From assembly GCA_963666575.2 (NCBI GenBank), contig CAXXYG010000029.1:62001-126000 (forward strand): 64,000 bases of DNA, given 5' to 3'. The stretch is from JABMQB01 sp963666575 (GTDB lineage Bacteria > Bacteroidota > Bacteroidia > Bacteroidales > Prolixibacteraceae). This document shows, piece after piece, positions 36,030 to 45,461 of this stretch. Each line of letters begins with the position of its first letter. Position 1 is the first letter of the stretch. The notes beneath the pieces were generated by a model. The model saw nothing but the letters and a program-made list of their open reading frames with translations. It was not told the DNA's origin and did no database searches. The position numbers and the translations under genes are program-made.

Positions 36030-37343
36030 ATGAAGAAACTGAATTGTTGGGGAGTAGTAATTTTATTCCTGATTGTAATGTTTCCGCATAGGGATGTAAC
36101 TGCACAGGATAAAAAACCGATGTATGGAAATACCCCTGACCACGTATTTCCTTATAATAATTTTCAGAAAGCTTATAAATACCATTTTATCGAACCCATA
36201 GAATTTTATGGTGCTGGCCGCGAAAAACAGGCACCTAAAGGACTTGAAGAAGTTCGCATCGGATTTCTTGGGCCATTGGAGGGGTCTCCAATTGTACCAC
36301 TTGGTAAACAGATGCTAAATGGTGCTATCCTGGCCCTTGAAGAGGCTAACAATAAGGGAGGTTACAACGGAATTCCTTATAAACTTATGGTACATAACGA
36401 TGTTGGATTATGGGGAGCTGCAGCCAACGAAGTTGTAAAAATGGATGATGAAAAGGTGTGGGCCTGGTTGGGTTCAATCGACGATATTGTCTCACATGTT
36501 GCTTTGCGTGCTACCTTAAAAATGGAGATGATGATGGTTTGCACCGGCGACCCTGATCCTACTTTTACCGAAACAAATATTCCCTGGGTAATACGTGTTA
36601 TTAGTGATGACCGCCAAAGTGGTTATGCCCTTGCCAATTATATTTTTGAAACAAAAGGCCATGACCGAGTAGCTGTTATCCGAACCGGGAGTAGGTACGG
36701 ACGAGTCGGTGTTATGGAATACTCTGGTGTAGCTGTCAGGCTGGGGCACCCAATGATGATGGAAGAACGGTTTGCCGATGGTGAAACTGATTTTACTATG
36801 CAACTTGAGAATATAAAAAAAACGTCTCCCGATGCTATACTTATCTGGGGAAATGCCAAAGAATCAGCACTTATTGTAAATCAAATCAGGGAAATGGGAA
36901 TGTCTCAACCTATTTTTGGTTCTGACAGGATGGTTTCAAATGAGTTCCTCGATATTGCAGGAAAAAATGCTGAAGGAATTGTTACCACTTGCCAGTATAA
37001 TCCTACAGCTGATATTCCGGCGTTAAAAGATTTCCAGGCTAATTATGCCAAACGATTTGGATTGGAACCTGACGTATTTGCTGCACATGCTTACGACGGT
37101 ATGAACCTGATAATTGAGTCCATTCGGAAAGCAGGACTTAATCGGGTACTTATCCGTGATGTTCTTACCGATTTAAAAACCTTCCAGAATTACCCTGGGA
37201 TTACAGGTAAAATTGTTTTTGATGGCAGCTGGAATGATATTGGCGAAATATGGATGGCTGAAGTTAAAAATGGCAAATTCGAATTTTCTCCAAGTAAACC
37301 AATGAAAGAACGTGGTCATTCAGGAAGAATGGTAGGCTATTAG
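36030..37343 (+). CDS. Periplasmic branched-chain-amino-acid-type binding protein
   Basis: 437 residues with a signal peptide (cleavage near VTAQ, residue 25), an extra segment of about 50 residues, then a type I periplasmic binding fold (Peripla_BP_6/LivJ family): EVRIGFLGPLEGSPIVPLGKQM, GAILALEEANNKGG, AWLGSIDD, VFAAHAYDGMNLIIESI. No permease or ATPase gene is in the window, so it may serve the neighbouring redox proteins or a sensor rather than import. It is 34 bp after the propeller gene. Confidence 0.87.
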   Translation: MKKLNCWGVVILFLIVMFPHRDVTAQDKKPMYGNTPDHVFPYNNFQKAYKYHFIEPIEFYGAGREKQAPKGLEEVRIGFLGPLEGSPIVPLGKQMLNGAILALEEANNKGGYNGIPYKLMVHNDVGLWGAAANEVVKMDDEKVWAWLGSIDDIVSHVALRATLKMEMMMVCTGDPDPTFTETNIPWVIRVISDDRQSGYALANYIFETKGHDRVAVIRTGSRYGRVGVMEYSGVAVRLGHPMMMEERFADGETDFTMQLENIKKTSPDAILIWGNAKESALIVNQIREMGMSQPIFGSDRMVSNEFLDIAGKNAEGIVTTCQYNPTADIPALKDFQANYAKRFGLEPDVFAAHAYDGMNLIIESIRKAGLNRVLIRDVLTDLKTFQNYPGITGKIVFDGSWNDIGEIWMAEVKNGKFEFSPSKPMKERGHSGRMVGY

Positions 37344-37412
37344 AAATAAATATGTTTAGTGAATCAAGGATTGATTTTTAAAATCACTTGCTTCCTGTTG
37401 GTAAGATTGAAT

Positions 37413-37441
37413 CTTTTCCAAAGTTTTGAAACTTTGAAAAG
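37413..37441 (+). repeat. Inverted repeat between the two binding-protein genes
   Basis: CTTTT and CAAAGTT (with a 1-nt bulge) pair with AACTTTG and AAAAG around TTGA: a 12-bp hairpin in the 245-bp gap 37344-37588. No T-run follows, so it may be an operator or an RNA-processing/stability element that sets different levels for the two genes. Confidence 0.45.
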
Positions 37442-37588
37442 TTAACCATCTTACTTATATGATTATGTTTCAATCCATGAGTCACGTAAGTTATTGTTTT
37501 AAAATTAGTTTTAGGAGAATAGTTTGTTGGAAGTTGGGAATATGAACTAAAACCAGCAGGTGTAGGTTCAATAAAGTTTTGAGGGTTT

Positions 37589-38713
37589 ATGCAATTAAGG
37601 AATACGATACATTCGATTTCTATCTTAATATTTCTGGTAATCTTAACAAGTAGCGAAGTTTTTGCCTTTCCAAATCAGGAAGGCAATAACGAACCAATAA
37701 AAATTGGATTTCTAATTTCAACCAATAACTCGGTTGAAGCCAGGTATGCTGCTGAAATGGCTGTTCAGGAAGCAAACAAAAAAAGTGGGAAAAATGGGCC
37801 AAAATTTGAATTAATAACCCGCTCAATGGAAGGGCCCTGGGGAACAGGTTCAAAAGAAACTGTTAATTTAGTTTTTAATGAAAAGGTTTGGGCCATCGTT
37901 GGATCTCACGATGGCAGGAATGCCCACCTGGTAGAACAGGTTATTGCCAAAACTCACATCGTTTTTATTTCGGCATGGGCTACTGATCCAACACTTTCAC
38001 AAGCTTTTGTCCCTTGGTATTTCAGCAACGTACCGAATAATAACCAACAAGCATCGTTGTTTTGTAATGAAATTTACAACCGTCAAAAGCTAAAAAAAGT
38101 AGTGACTCTTTCGGATAACGAATATGATTCGGAAATGGCACTAAAGTGTTTTCTTAATGAAATAAAAGCAACAAATAATCCTGATCCAACACAACTTTTT
38201 TATGATATCAGAAACCCGGATTGTAGTAACCTCGTTAATCAGATAATAGAAACCAATTGTGAGGCCGTTGTATTATTTGGTAAACCTGCAGCTTCAGTTG
38301 AATTAATAAAAAAAATGCGTCAGGAAAAAATGAAACAACAGGTTTTTGGGGCATTGTCGGTTGTGGGAGAGGATTCTAAAAATCATTTTAAATTAACTGA
38401 TTACGAGGATGTAGTTCTACTAAATACCGGGTTTTGGCTAAATCCTGATGGAATTGTTTTTAGTAAGAAGTTTAAAAACAAATACGGTTGGATTCCTGGT
38501 GCAGTTGCTGCTTATGCATACGATGGAATAAATTTAGCTGTTGAAGCGATCAAAAAATCGGGTTTTAACCGCGAATTAGTTAAACAAACAATGTTTGATT
38601 TGCATTATGAAGGTGTAACAGGTAATGTCCGATTTGATAAAAATGGTAACAGGAGTGAGTTGAATGGAGTGGTGATTATTAAAAATGGTATACCTGTTCC
38701 CATTAAAAAATAA
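37589..38713 (+). CDS. Second periplasmic amino-acid-type binding protein
   Basis: 374 residues: signal peptide (cleavage near VFAF, residue 27), then a type I periplasmic binding fold (IKIGFLISTNNSVEARYAAE, AVQEANKKSGKNG, AIVGSHDGRNAHLVEQ, GAVAAYAYDGINLAVEAIKK). It is a clear paralogue of the preceding binding protein but diverged and without the extra N-terminal segment. Also lacks transporter partners. A 245-bp gap with a hairpin separates the two genes. Confidence 0.86.
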   Translation: MQLRNTIHSISILIFLVILTSSEVFAFPNQEGNNEPIKIGFLISTNNSVEARYAAEMAVQEANKKSGKNGPKFELITRSMEGPWGTGSKETVNLVFNEKVWAIVGSHDGRNAHLVEQVIAKTHIVFISAWATDPTLSQAFVPWYFSNVPNNNQQASLFCNEIYNRQKLKKVVTLSDNEYDSEMALKCFLNEIKATNNPDPTQLFYDIRNPDCSNLVNQIIETNCEAVVLFGKPAASVELIKKMRQEKMKQQVFGALSVVGEDSKNHFKLTDYEDVVLLNTGFWLNPDGIVFSKKFKNKYGWIPGAVAAYAYDGINLAVEAIKKSGFNRELVKQTMFDLHYEGVTGNVRFDKNGNRSELNGVVIIKNGIPVPIKK

Positions 38714-38857
38714 TAAACACAATGTGCTGTAAATTTGTTAATTTTGAGGCCTATATAAAGGATTGCCAAAAAATTGTATTGATAGATGATAACCAATAAA
38801 ACCTGCATAAAAGTGTGTGGTTTAAAAGGTTATCTTATAAACAGACAATCAGAAAAT

Positions 38858-41800
38858 ATGAAAAATAGTTATATCGTAATTATTATAGTTCTTATGTTTT
38901 TATCATTTGGTGGGTGCAAGCAATCACCAAAAGATGCCCAACAAGAAGCTATTAAACTAATGACTTCCCAAACTATGGGGCTTGCATATCTTGAAGAATT
39001 TAAACTTGAAGAAGCTGAAAGTGAGTTTTTGAAGTATATAAAACTGGCGCCTGAAAGTAAAACAGGGTATGCAAATTTAGGATTGGCTTATTTGCGTATG
39101 GGTAGATATCCCGAAGCAGAAACTAATCTTTTAAAAGCCATTGAAATTGATTCAAATGACGCAGACATCCGATTGCTTTTAGCAACTATTTATGAAATGA
39201 ATGATCAAAGGGAAAAAGCTATTTCGGTGCTGAATGAGGCATTAACAATAGCTCCCGGGCACGTTAAAGTACTTTATAACCTTTCCGAATTATATACAGT
39301 CGCTCCTAATGCTGAATCGCAGAAAAAACGTAAGGATTGTATTGTTCAGCTTGTTGAACAAGCTCCTGAGAATTTTGTGCCGCAATTAAATTTAATCGAA
39401 ATATATATTCAGAACGGCGAAGCCGATAATGCCATTAAACAGTTGGAAATAATTCAGAAACAATTTCCTGAATTTCCAAAAGAAGCCATCGATTTTTATA
39501 AAAAGGCACTCGATTTTTTGAGGAAAGATGATACAGAAAACGCGGCAATACAATTTGCTATTTTTCACAACTATATAAAAGTTACTTCTCCCTATCAGGC
39601 TGGTATAATGGATTTAAAAGGGCCCGGTGGTTCTTTGATTGGTTTCCCCATTATAACGTTCGACACCAAATCATCATCACAAGTTGTCGAAGGTAAATCA
39701 CTTCTCGATGTAATAAAATTTGCCGAAGTATCGGAATCAGCAAAATTAATAACTGGTGCTGTTTTTGATAAGGAGACAAGCAATAAAATCCAAAATGCAA
39801 CACATGTTGTAGCAGGTGATTATGATGGAGATCTTGATATAGATATTTACATCGGAAGTTACGATCCGGCTACTTCGTCTTACAAACATTTTTTGTTTAA
39901 TAATGAAATGGGGCGGTTTAAAGATGTGGCAAACGACGTAGGAATAAACCATACAGGAAAAGAACATTCGGCCATTTTTGCCGATTACGATAATGATGGT
40001 TTTCTCGACCTCTATATAGTTAGGGAAGAGGGTGATTTATTATACCAAAATGCTGGCAAAGGTGTTTTTAAGGATGTTACTGATGATGCTAAAATAGGCA
40101 GTAGGACAGGTGCTAATAAGGTATTGTTTTTAGACCTTGATCACGATGGAGACCTTGATTTATTTGAAGCACGTAACAATTCAGACCTGGTGTTCAGGAA
40201 TAATGGTGACGGTACTTTTACTGAGCAGGCTGAAAAAATGGGGCTTGCAGGAAATGGATCAAATACATATGATGCTGCACTTGGCGATTTTGACGACGAC
40301 GACGACATTGACCTTATTGTTGTGAATGAATCAGGAGCTGTTTTATACTCAAATCAGCGGCAAGGAGTTTTTAAAGATATTACTTTAACATGTGGACTGG
40401 ATATTGTTAAAGGGGCCACTTCGGTAGATGTAGCTGATTATAATAACGATGGATTTCTGGATCTGTTTTTTACATCAGCAAGTGGAGGAACAACCGGATT
40501 GTTTCCTAATCAGGGCGATGGAATTTTTGATTTACAGGGAAACAGCAATGAATTATTTGCTGCTCTTTATGATATAAAATCATACGATGCCCGGTTTTTT
40601 GATTTTGACAACGATGGATTTTTGGATATCCTCATTGCAGGAGAATCAGAAGTAAGTGGCGAAAGTGGTATTCTTCTTTACCATAACGACGGAATTGAGA
40701 AATATGTTAATGTTTCTCATTTAATTCCCAAAGAATACAAATCGGGAAGGCAGATAAGTTTGTTTGATTACAATAATGATGGCGACCTTGATATTTTATT
40801 GGCTGGTAACAATCCTGTCCTCTTATTTCGAAATGATGGAGGAAGTTTAAACCATTATGTCAATATAAAATTGACGGGCTTACGAGCAGGAAGTGCAAAA
40901 AATAATCATTTTGGTATTGGGGCAAAAGTCGAAATTCGTAGTGGCGACCTTTATCAAACAATGGTTGTAAGTGAACCAAGTGTTTATTTTGGAATTGGGC
41001 ACCGCAATGCCGTCGATGTTGTCCGCATAACATGGACCAACGGAGTACCTCAGAATGTATTTAGGCCGGGTGCCGATCAAGCATTAATTGAAGCGCAAAC
41101 GCTTAAAGGATCGTGTCCGTTTTTGTATACTTGGAATGGTGAAAAGTATGTGTTTGTGAAGGATATTACATGGCGAAGTGCATTAGGCATGCCCCTTGGA
41201 ATTATGGGCGGTAACACAAAGTATGCATTTGCCGATGCTTCCGACGATTATATTAAAATACCAGGCGAATTATTAAAACCTCAAAATGGTAAATATTCAA
41301 TTCAGGTAACTTCCGAACTGTGGGAGACAATTTATATGGATAAAATTGAATTGGCCGTTGTTGACCATCCCGATTCAGTTGATATTTTTGTTCCTGAACA
41401 GTTTACACCTCCACCGTTCCCTGGATTTAAGCTGTATCAGGTTTCTGATAAAATTATTCCGGTTGCTGCCGAAGATGAAAAGGGTAACAATGTCCTCTCC
41501 TTTATTACTGAAGACGATAACAAATATTTGTCGGGATTTAATCCTGAAAAATACCAGGGAGTAACTGAAATGCACAGTCTTATTCTTGATCCGGGCCAGG
41601 TTGATCAAAATAATTTATTTCTGTTTTTGAATGGATGGATTTTCCCAACCGATGCCAGTATTAATGTAGCTCTTTCACAGTCAGAAGCACTAAAAGTTGT
41701 GTCTCCGGTAATTCAGGTAATGAATAAAAATGGAAATTGGGAAACAGTACTTAATAATGTTGGTTTCCCGATGGGGAAAGATAAAACTGTTATCGCTGAG

Positions 41801-42412
41801 CTTTCAGGAAAATTCCTTACGAGTGACAACCGGATTAGGATTTTGACCAATATGGAGATATACTGGGATCAGATTTTCTTTTCTAATGGAAATTCAAACG
41901 CCCCGGTTGTTTCTACTGTTTTATATCCCGAAATGGCCGATATTCATTACCGTGGATTCTCACGTACATATAGAAAAGGTGGCCGTTATGGGCCGCACTG
42001 GTTTGATTATTACGATGTAGATGAAAATGTCAAATGGCGCGATTTAACAGGTAATTATACCCGTTATGGCGATGTGGTGCCATTGCTGCAAGAGTCGGAT
42101 AACAAATACATTATTTCGAATGCGGGCGATGAAACATCCATAACTTTTAACACCGATAAATTACCTGAATTACAGGAAGGATGGAAAAGAGATTTTCTGA
42201 TTCGTAGTGTTGGTTGGGTAAAAGATGGTGATATTAATACTGCCATGGGCAATACTGTTATGCCACTTCCTTTTCACGGAATGTCAAGTTACCCGCCATC
42301 TGAAACAGATGTATACCCGCAAAATTCAGATCTTAACAAATACATTCAGGAATACAATACCCGAATTGTGACCATGGATGATTACCGGAACGCAATAAAA
42401 AACAGGAATTAG
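38858..42412 (+). CDS. Large TPR + FG-GAP/UnbV lipoprotein with unassigned C-terminal domain
   Basis: 1184 residues. Lipobox (FGGC near residue 20); TPR repeats about 30-240 (LAYLRMGRYPEAETNLLKAI); eight or more FG-GAP blades with DYDGDLDID, DYDNDGFLD, DLDHDGDLD and similar Ca2+ loops (about 300-690); a UnbV-like segment (HFGIGAKVEIRSG, to about 745); then an unassigned domain of about 430 residues starting GSCPFLYTWNGEKYVFVKDI. Secreted and surface-anchored by inference. The frame is open 24 codons upstream, but MKNSYIV with its lipoprotein signal is the sensible start. The next gene starts 2 bp after its stop. Confidence 0.87.
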   Translation: MKNSYIVIIIVLMFLSFGGCKQSPKDAQQEAIKLMTSQTMGLAYLEEFKLEEAESEFLKYIKLAPESKTGYANLGLAYLRMGRYPEAETNLLKAIEIDSNDADIRLLLATIYEMNDQREKAISVLNEALTIAPGHVKVLYNLSELYTVAPNAESQKKRKDCIVQLVEQAPENFVPQLNLIEIYIQNGEADNAIKQLEIIQKQFPEFPKEAIDFYKKALDFLRKDDTENAAIQFAIFHNYIKVTSPYQAGIMDLKGPGGSLIGFPIITFDTKSSSQVVEGKSLLDVIKFAEVSESAKLITGAVFDKETSNKIQNATHVVAGDYDGDLDIDIYIGSYDPATSSYKHFLFNNEMGRFKDVANDVGINHTGKEHSAIFADYDNDGFLDLYIVREEGDLLYQNAGKGVFKDVTDDAKIGSRTGANKVLFLDLDHDGDLDLFEARNNSDLVFRNNGDGTFTEQAEKMGLAGNGSNTYDAALGDFDDDDDIDLIVVNESGAVLYSNQRQGVFKDITLTCGLDIVKGATSVDVADYNNDGFLDLFFTSASGGTTGLFPNQGDGIFDLQGNSNELFAALYDIKSYDARFFDFDNDGFLDILIAGESEVSGESGILLYHNDGIEKYVNVSHLIPKEYKSGRQISLFDYNNDGDLDILLAGNNPVLLFRNDGGSLNHYVNIKLTGLRAGSAKNNHFGIGAKVEIRSGDLYQTMVVSEPSVYFGIGHRNAVDVVRITWTNGVPQNVFRPGADQALIEAQTLKGSCPFLYTWNGEKYVFVKDITWRSALGMPLGIMGGNTKYAFADASDDYIKIPGELLKPQNGKYSIQVTSELWETIYMDKIELAVVDHPDSVDIFVPEQFTPPPFPGFKLYQVSDKIIPVAAEDEKGNNVLSFITEDDNKYLSGFNPEKYQGVTEMHSLILDPGQVDQNNLFLFLNGWIFPTDASINVALSQSEALKVVSPVIQVMNKNGNWETVLNNVGFPMGKDKTVIAELSGKFLTSDNRIRILTNMEIYWDQIFFSNGNSNAPVVSTVLYPEMADIHYRGFSRTYRKGGRYGPHWFDYYDVDENVKWRDLTGNYTRYGDVVPLLQESDNKYIISNAGDETSITFNTDKLPELQEGWKRDFLIRSVGWVKDGDINTAMGNTVMPLPFHGMSSYPPSETDVYPQNSDLNKYIQEYNTRIVTMDDYRNAIKNRN

Positions 42413-42414
42413 TG

Positions 42415-44067
42415 ATGAAAGAAAAATTAAGTGTGATTTTTTATTGCCTTTTAATAATTTGCCTTCCGGTAATGCTGAAGGCTCAACCCATTGAGGTCAA
42501 ATTTACCGATATAACCAACGAAGCAGGCATCGATTTTAAATATAATTTTGGCGATTATTCATATGTAAACATTGTTGAAAGCAGTGGCTCCGGAATTACT
42601 GTATTCGATTATAATAACGATGATTTAATGGATCTGTATTTGATGAACGGGACTTATCTCGAAGGAATTTCCGATCCTGAAGGGAAAGTGTTTACTGATA
42701 CTAACAATAAATTATATAAAAATAACGGTGATGGGACTTTTACTGAAGTCTCGGAAAAAGCAGGAGTTGATGACCGCCACTGGAGTATGGCTGCCGGGGC
42801 AATCGACCTCGACAACGATGGTTTCCAGGATTTGTATTTGTTAAACTATGGACCCAATGTATTTTACCATAACAATGGTGATGGTACTTTTTCAGATATC
42901 ACTGATGAATTGGGATTAAGAGGGCCTGAAAAATTAAATGGATTTACTAAATGGAGTATTGGCGTTTCTTTTTGGGATTATAATGTCGATGGGCGGATGG
43001 ATTTAATGGTAGGGAACTTCCTCGCATTCGATCCGGCTTATGTTTCAACCCAAACCCCCGGAATGATGCCTCACCCATCCGAATACAAAGGGCAGGCTTC
43101 CATGTTGTACCAACAACAGCCCGATGGTAAATTTGTGGAGGTAACTAAGGAGAATAATTTATTATTTCCCGATTCTAAATGTATGGGTTTAACCGTTTTT
43201 GATTACGATGTTGATGGAGACTTGGATATTTATCAGGCCAACGATCACCACATGAACTACCTTTTTAGGAACGATGATGGAGTTTATGCCGAAGTTGGTG
43301 TGGCTAGCGGTGTGGCAGCTAACAGCCAGGGTAATCCAACTGGTTCGATGCATGGTACTGTTGGCGATATTGATGGCGATGGTTTAATCGATATTTTGGT
43401 AGGTGACCTGAAATATGGAGCACTGTACAAAAATATGGGCAATGGCCTTTACAAAGATATTACTGAAATGAGTGGTATTGCTGCTGCATTTTCAGGAAAA
43501 GGTAGCTGGGGGACTGCTTTGTTTGATTATGATAACGATGGCGACCTGGATATAATATCATCCAATGGGACGGCCGAAGAACTAATTTTACAATTTCCTT
43601 TGCTGCTTGAAAATGACGGTAATGGGAAATTTAAAGATGTGGGTAAATCGCTGGGAAATTATTTTGCAACAAAACGGTCGGGTCGTGGTTTGGCAATAAC
43701 CGATTTTGATAACGATGGCGATGTGGATGTGATTATTTCGCATGTCGATTTAGAAGGAACTCCTGCCTTCCTTCGAAATGACGGTGGCAATAAAAACAAT
43801 TGGCTGGGTGTAACACTTATTGGCGATAATGGAATTGCTTCGGGGGCCGGTGCAACAGTAACAGTTATTACCGGTGAAAAAAAACAGGTATTAGTGAATC
43901 AGTGGGCCACAGGTTATTTATCAAATAATGAACCGCGATTACATATTGGCTTGGGCCAGAAAAAAAAAATCGACCAGTTAATAGTTCAATGGCCAAATGG
44001 CGAAAAGCAGGTTTTTAAGGATATAACTGCTAATCAATATCTCACTCTTAAAAAGGAAAAATTGTAA
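42415..44067 (+). CDS. CRTAC1-type FG-GAP/UnbV repeat protein
   Basis: 550 residues: cleavable signal peptide (CLPVMLKAQ) rather than a lipobox, then FG-GAP blades (DYNNDDLMD, DLDNDGFQD, DYDVDGDLD, DYDNDGDLD, DFDNDGDVD) and a C-terminal UnbV domain (GAGATVTVITG, LHIGLGQKKKIDQLIVQWPNG). Close in plan to the cluster's first gene; the two are probably paralogues. It starts 2 bp after the giant TPR fusion, so the two are expected to be translated together. Confidence 0.9.
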   Translation: MKEKLSVIFYCLLIICLPVMLKAQPIEVKFTDITNEAGIDFKYNFGDYSYVNIVESSGSGITVFDYNNDDLMDLYLMNGTYLEGISDPEGKVFTDTNNKLYKNNGDGTFTEVSEKAGVDDRHWSMAAGAIDLDNDGFQDLYLLNYGPNVFYHNNGDGTFSDITDELGLRGPEKLNGFTKWSIGVSFWDYNVDGRMDLMVGNFLAFDPAYVSTQTPGMMPHPSEYKGQASMLYQQQPDGKFVEVTKENNLLFPDSKCMGLTVFDYDVDGDLDIYQANDHHMNYLFRNDDGVYAEVGVASGVAANSQGNPTGSMHGTVGDIDGDGLIDILVGDLKYGALYKNMGNGLYKDITEMSGIAAAFSGKGSWGTALFDYDNDGDLDIISSNGTAEELILQFPLLLENDGNGKFKDVGKSLGNYFATKRSGRGLAITDFDNDGDVDVIISHVDLEGTPAFLRNDGGNKNNWLGVTLIGDNGIASGAGATVTVITGEKKQVLVNQWATGYLSNNEPRLHIGLGQKKKIDQLIVQWPNGEKQVFKDITANQYLTLKKEKL

Positions 44068-44129
44068 TTGCGGCTATTACCAATAGATAAGAAAAATAAA
44101 ATAGATAATAATAAATTAAATTTTTAGAA

Positions 44130-45461
44130 ATGAACAGTCAGTATATAAGTAAAGTGGTGGATCTCACCAATCCTGAAAAAAATGTCATTTATAATATGAC
44201 ACACGACGAAGCTGTCGAAATTGTCAGGTCGGGTGATGTTGAAGCTGTTCGTAAAATTGATGGCCAGTTTTCACTGGTTTCTGTCGAAGGCAAAACAATT
44301 CGTATGGCACGTTCTATTGGCAGGCCAATCCGTTATTTTATCGCCAAAAGGCCTGTAGGGCCGCAGTTAGTGATTGCTGAGCGCATCGACGTAATTTATG
44401 ATTACCTGAAAAAAGAAGGTATGGACGACCAGTTTCATCCATCGTATACGCGTATGGCTCCGGCGCATTATGTTACAAAAATTGAACTGCTTGGTTGCCC
44501 CGACCCAAATCCGGTGTACAACAGGTTTTTTACACCCAAGCGGAATAAATACACACCCGATAGTGCTGAACAGATTGGGAAAGATTACATTGGTGCTGTT
44601 TATAACGAAATTAAAAAATGGCTGCAGTACCGCGCCAAAACAGGACCAATAGGAGTAACTTTTTCGGCCGGGATTGACAGCGGATCGGTATTTTTACTGA
44701 TTTATCATGCACTTAAAGAGCTGGGCGAAAGTCCTTCACGGTTAAAGGCATTTACTCTTTCTGTTGATGGCGATGGAGCTGATTTATTACAGGCCCGTAA
44801 GTTTTTGGAAGCATTAAACCTTGAAATTTTTCTCGAACCAATTGAATTGGAATATTCAGCTTTAAACTGGAAAGATGCGGTGAATGTTGTGGAAGATTAT
44901 AAACCACTCGATATTCAATCGGCAACCATGAATTTGTCGTTGCTGCAAGGAATTCGTTCGCGTTATCCCGAATGGAAATACCTTATTGATGGAGATGGAG
45001 GTGATGAAAACCTCAAAGATTATCCAATTGAAGAAAATCCTGAATTAACCATACGTAGTGTACTTAATAATTTGATGTTGTATCACGAGGGATGGGGTGT
45101 TGAATCAATCAAACATTCATTGACCTATTCAGGTGGTTTGAGCCGTGGTTACATGCGTACCTACTCTCCGGCCGATTTATTGGACTTCGAAAGTTTTAGC
45201 CCTTATACTTTGCCCAATGTCATCGAAATTTCGGAAGGAATTCCTTACATCGATATGACCGATTGGGACCACCAAAAATTATATGACTTAAAAGGGCAGA
45301 TAGTTTCGATGGGTGTAAAAGCAATAACCGGAATGGATATGCCTGTCTTCGAAAAAAGGCGCTTCCAGCACGGCGCAACTTCCAAAAACGATTTTAAGAA
45401 ACATTTCCCCGATAGAGATATTACTTATCGGAAAGAGTTTCTTTCAAAGTATGAACTCTAA
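44130..45461 (+). CDS. Asparagine-synthetase-like PP-loop protein lacking Cys2
   Basis: 443 residues, no signal peptide, cytoplasmic. The N-terminal ~110 residues look like a degenerate Ntn amidotransferase domain (AVRKIDGQFSLVSVEGKTIRMARS) but the protein begins MNSQ, so the Cys2 nucleophile for glutamine hydrolysis is absent. The synthetase domain has a PP-loop FSAGIDSGS (Ser179-Ser186) and YLIDGDGGDENLKDYP typical of asparagine-synthetase/beta-lactam-synthetase-like enzymes. It should adenylate a carboxylate using ATP; amine donor and substrate unknown. Overlaps the radical SAM gene by 11 bp. Confidence 0.85.
   Translation: MNSQYISKVVDLTNPEKNVIYNMTHDEAVEIVRSGDVEAVRKIDGQFSLVSVEGKTIRMARSIGRPIRYFIAKRPVGPQLVIAERIDVIYDYLKKEGMDDQFHPSYTRMAPAHYVTKIELLGCPDPNPVYNRFFTPKRNKYTPDSAEQIGKDYIGAVYNEIKKWLQYRAKTGPIGVTFSAGIDSGSVFLLIYHALKELGESPSRLKAFTLSVDGDGADLLQARKFLEALNLEIFLEPIELEYSALNWKDAVNVVEDYKPLDIQSATMNLSLLQGIRSRYPEWKYLIDGDGGDENLKDYPIEENPELTIRSVLNNLMLYHEGWGVESIKHSLTYSGGLSRGYMRTYSPADLLDFESFSPYTLPNVIEISEGIPYIDMTDWDHQKLYDLKGQIVSMGVKAITGMDMPVFEKRRFQHGATSKNDFKKHFPDRDITYRKEFLSKYEL

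Noticed and set aside
40290..40325. GAC/GAT-rich tandem-like stretch as a repeat element
   Set aside because: It encodes an Asp-rich Ca2+-binding loop of an FG-GAP blade; the repetition is protein-driven.
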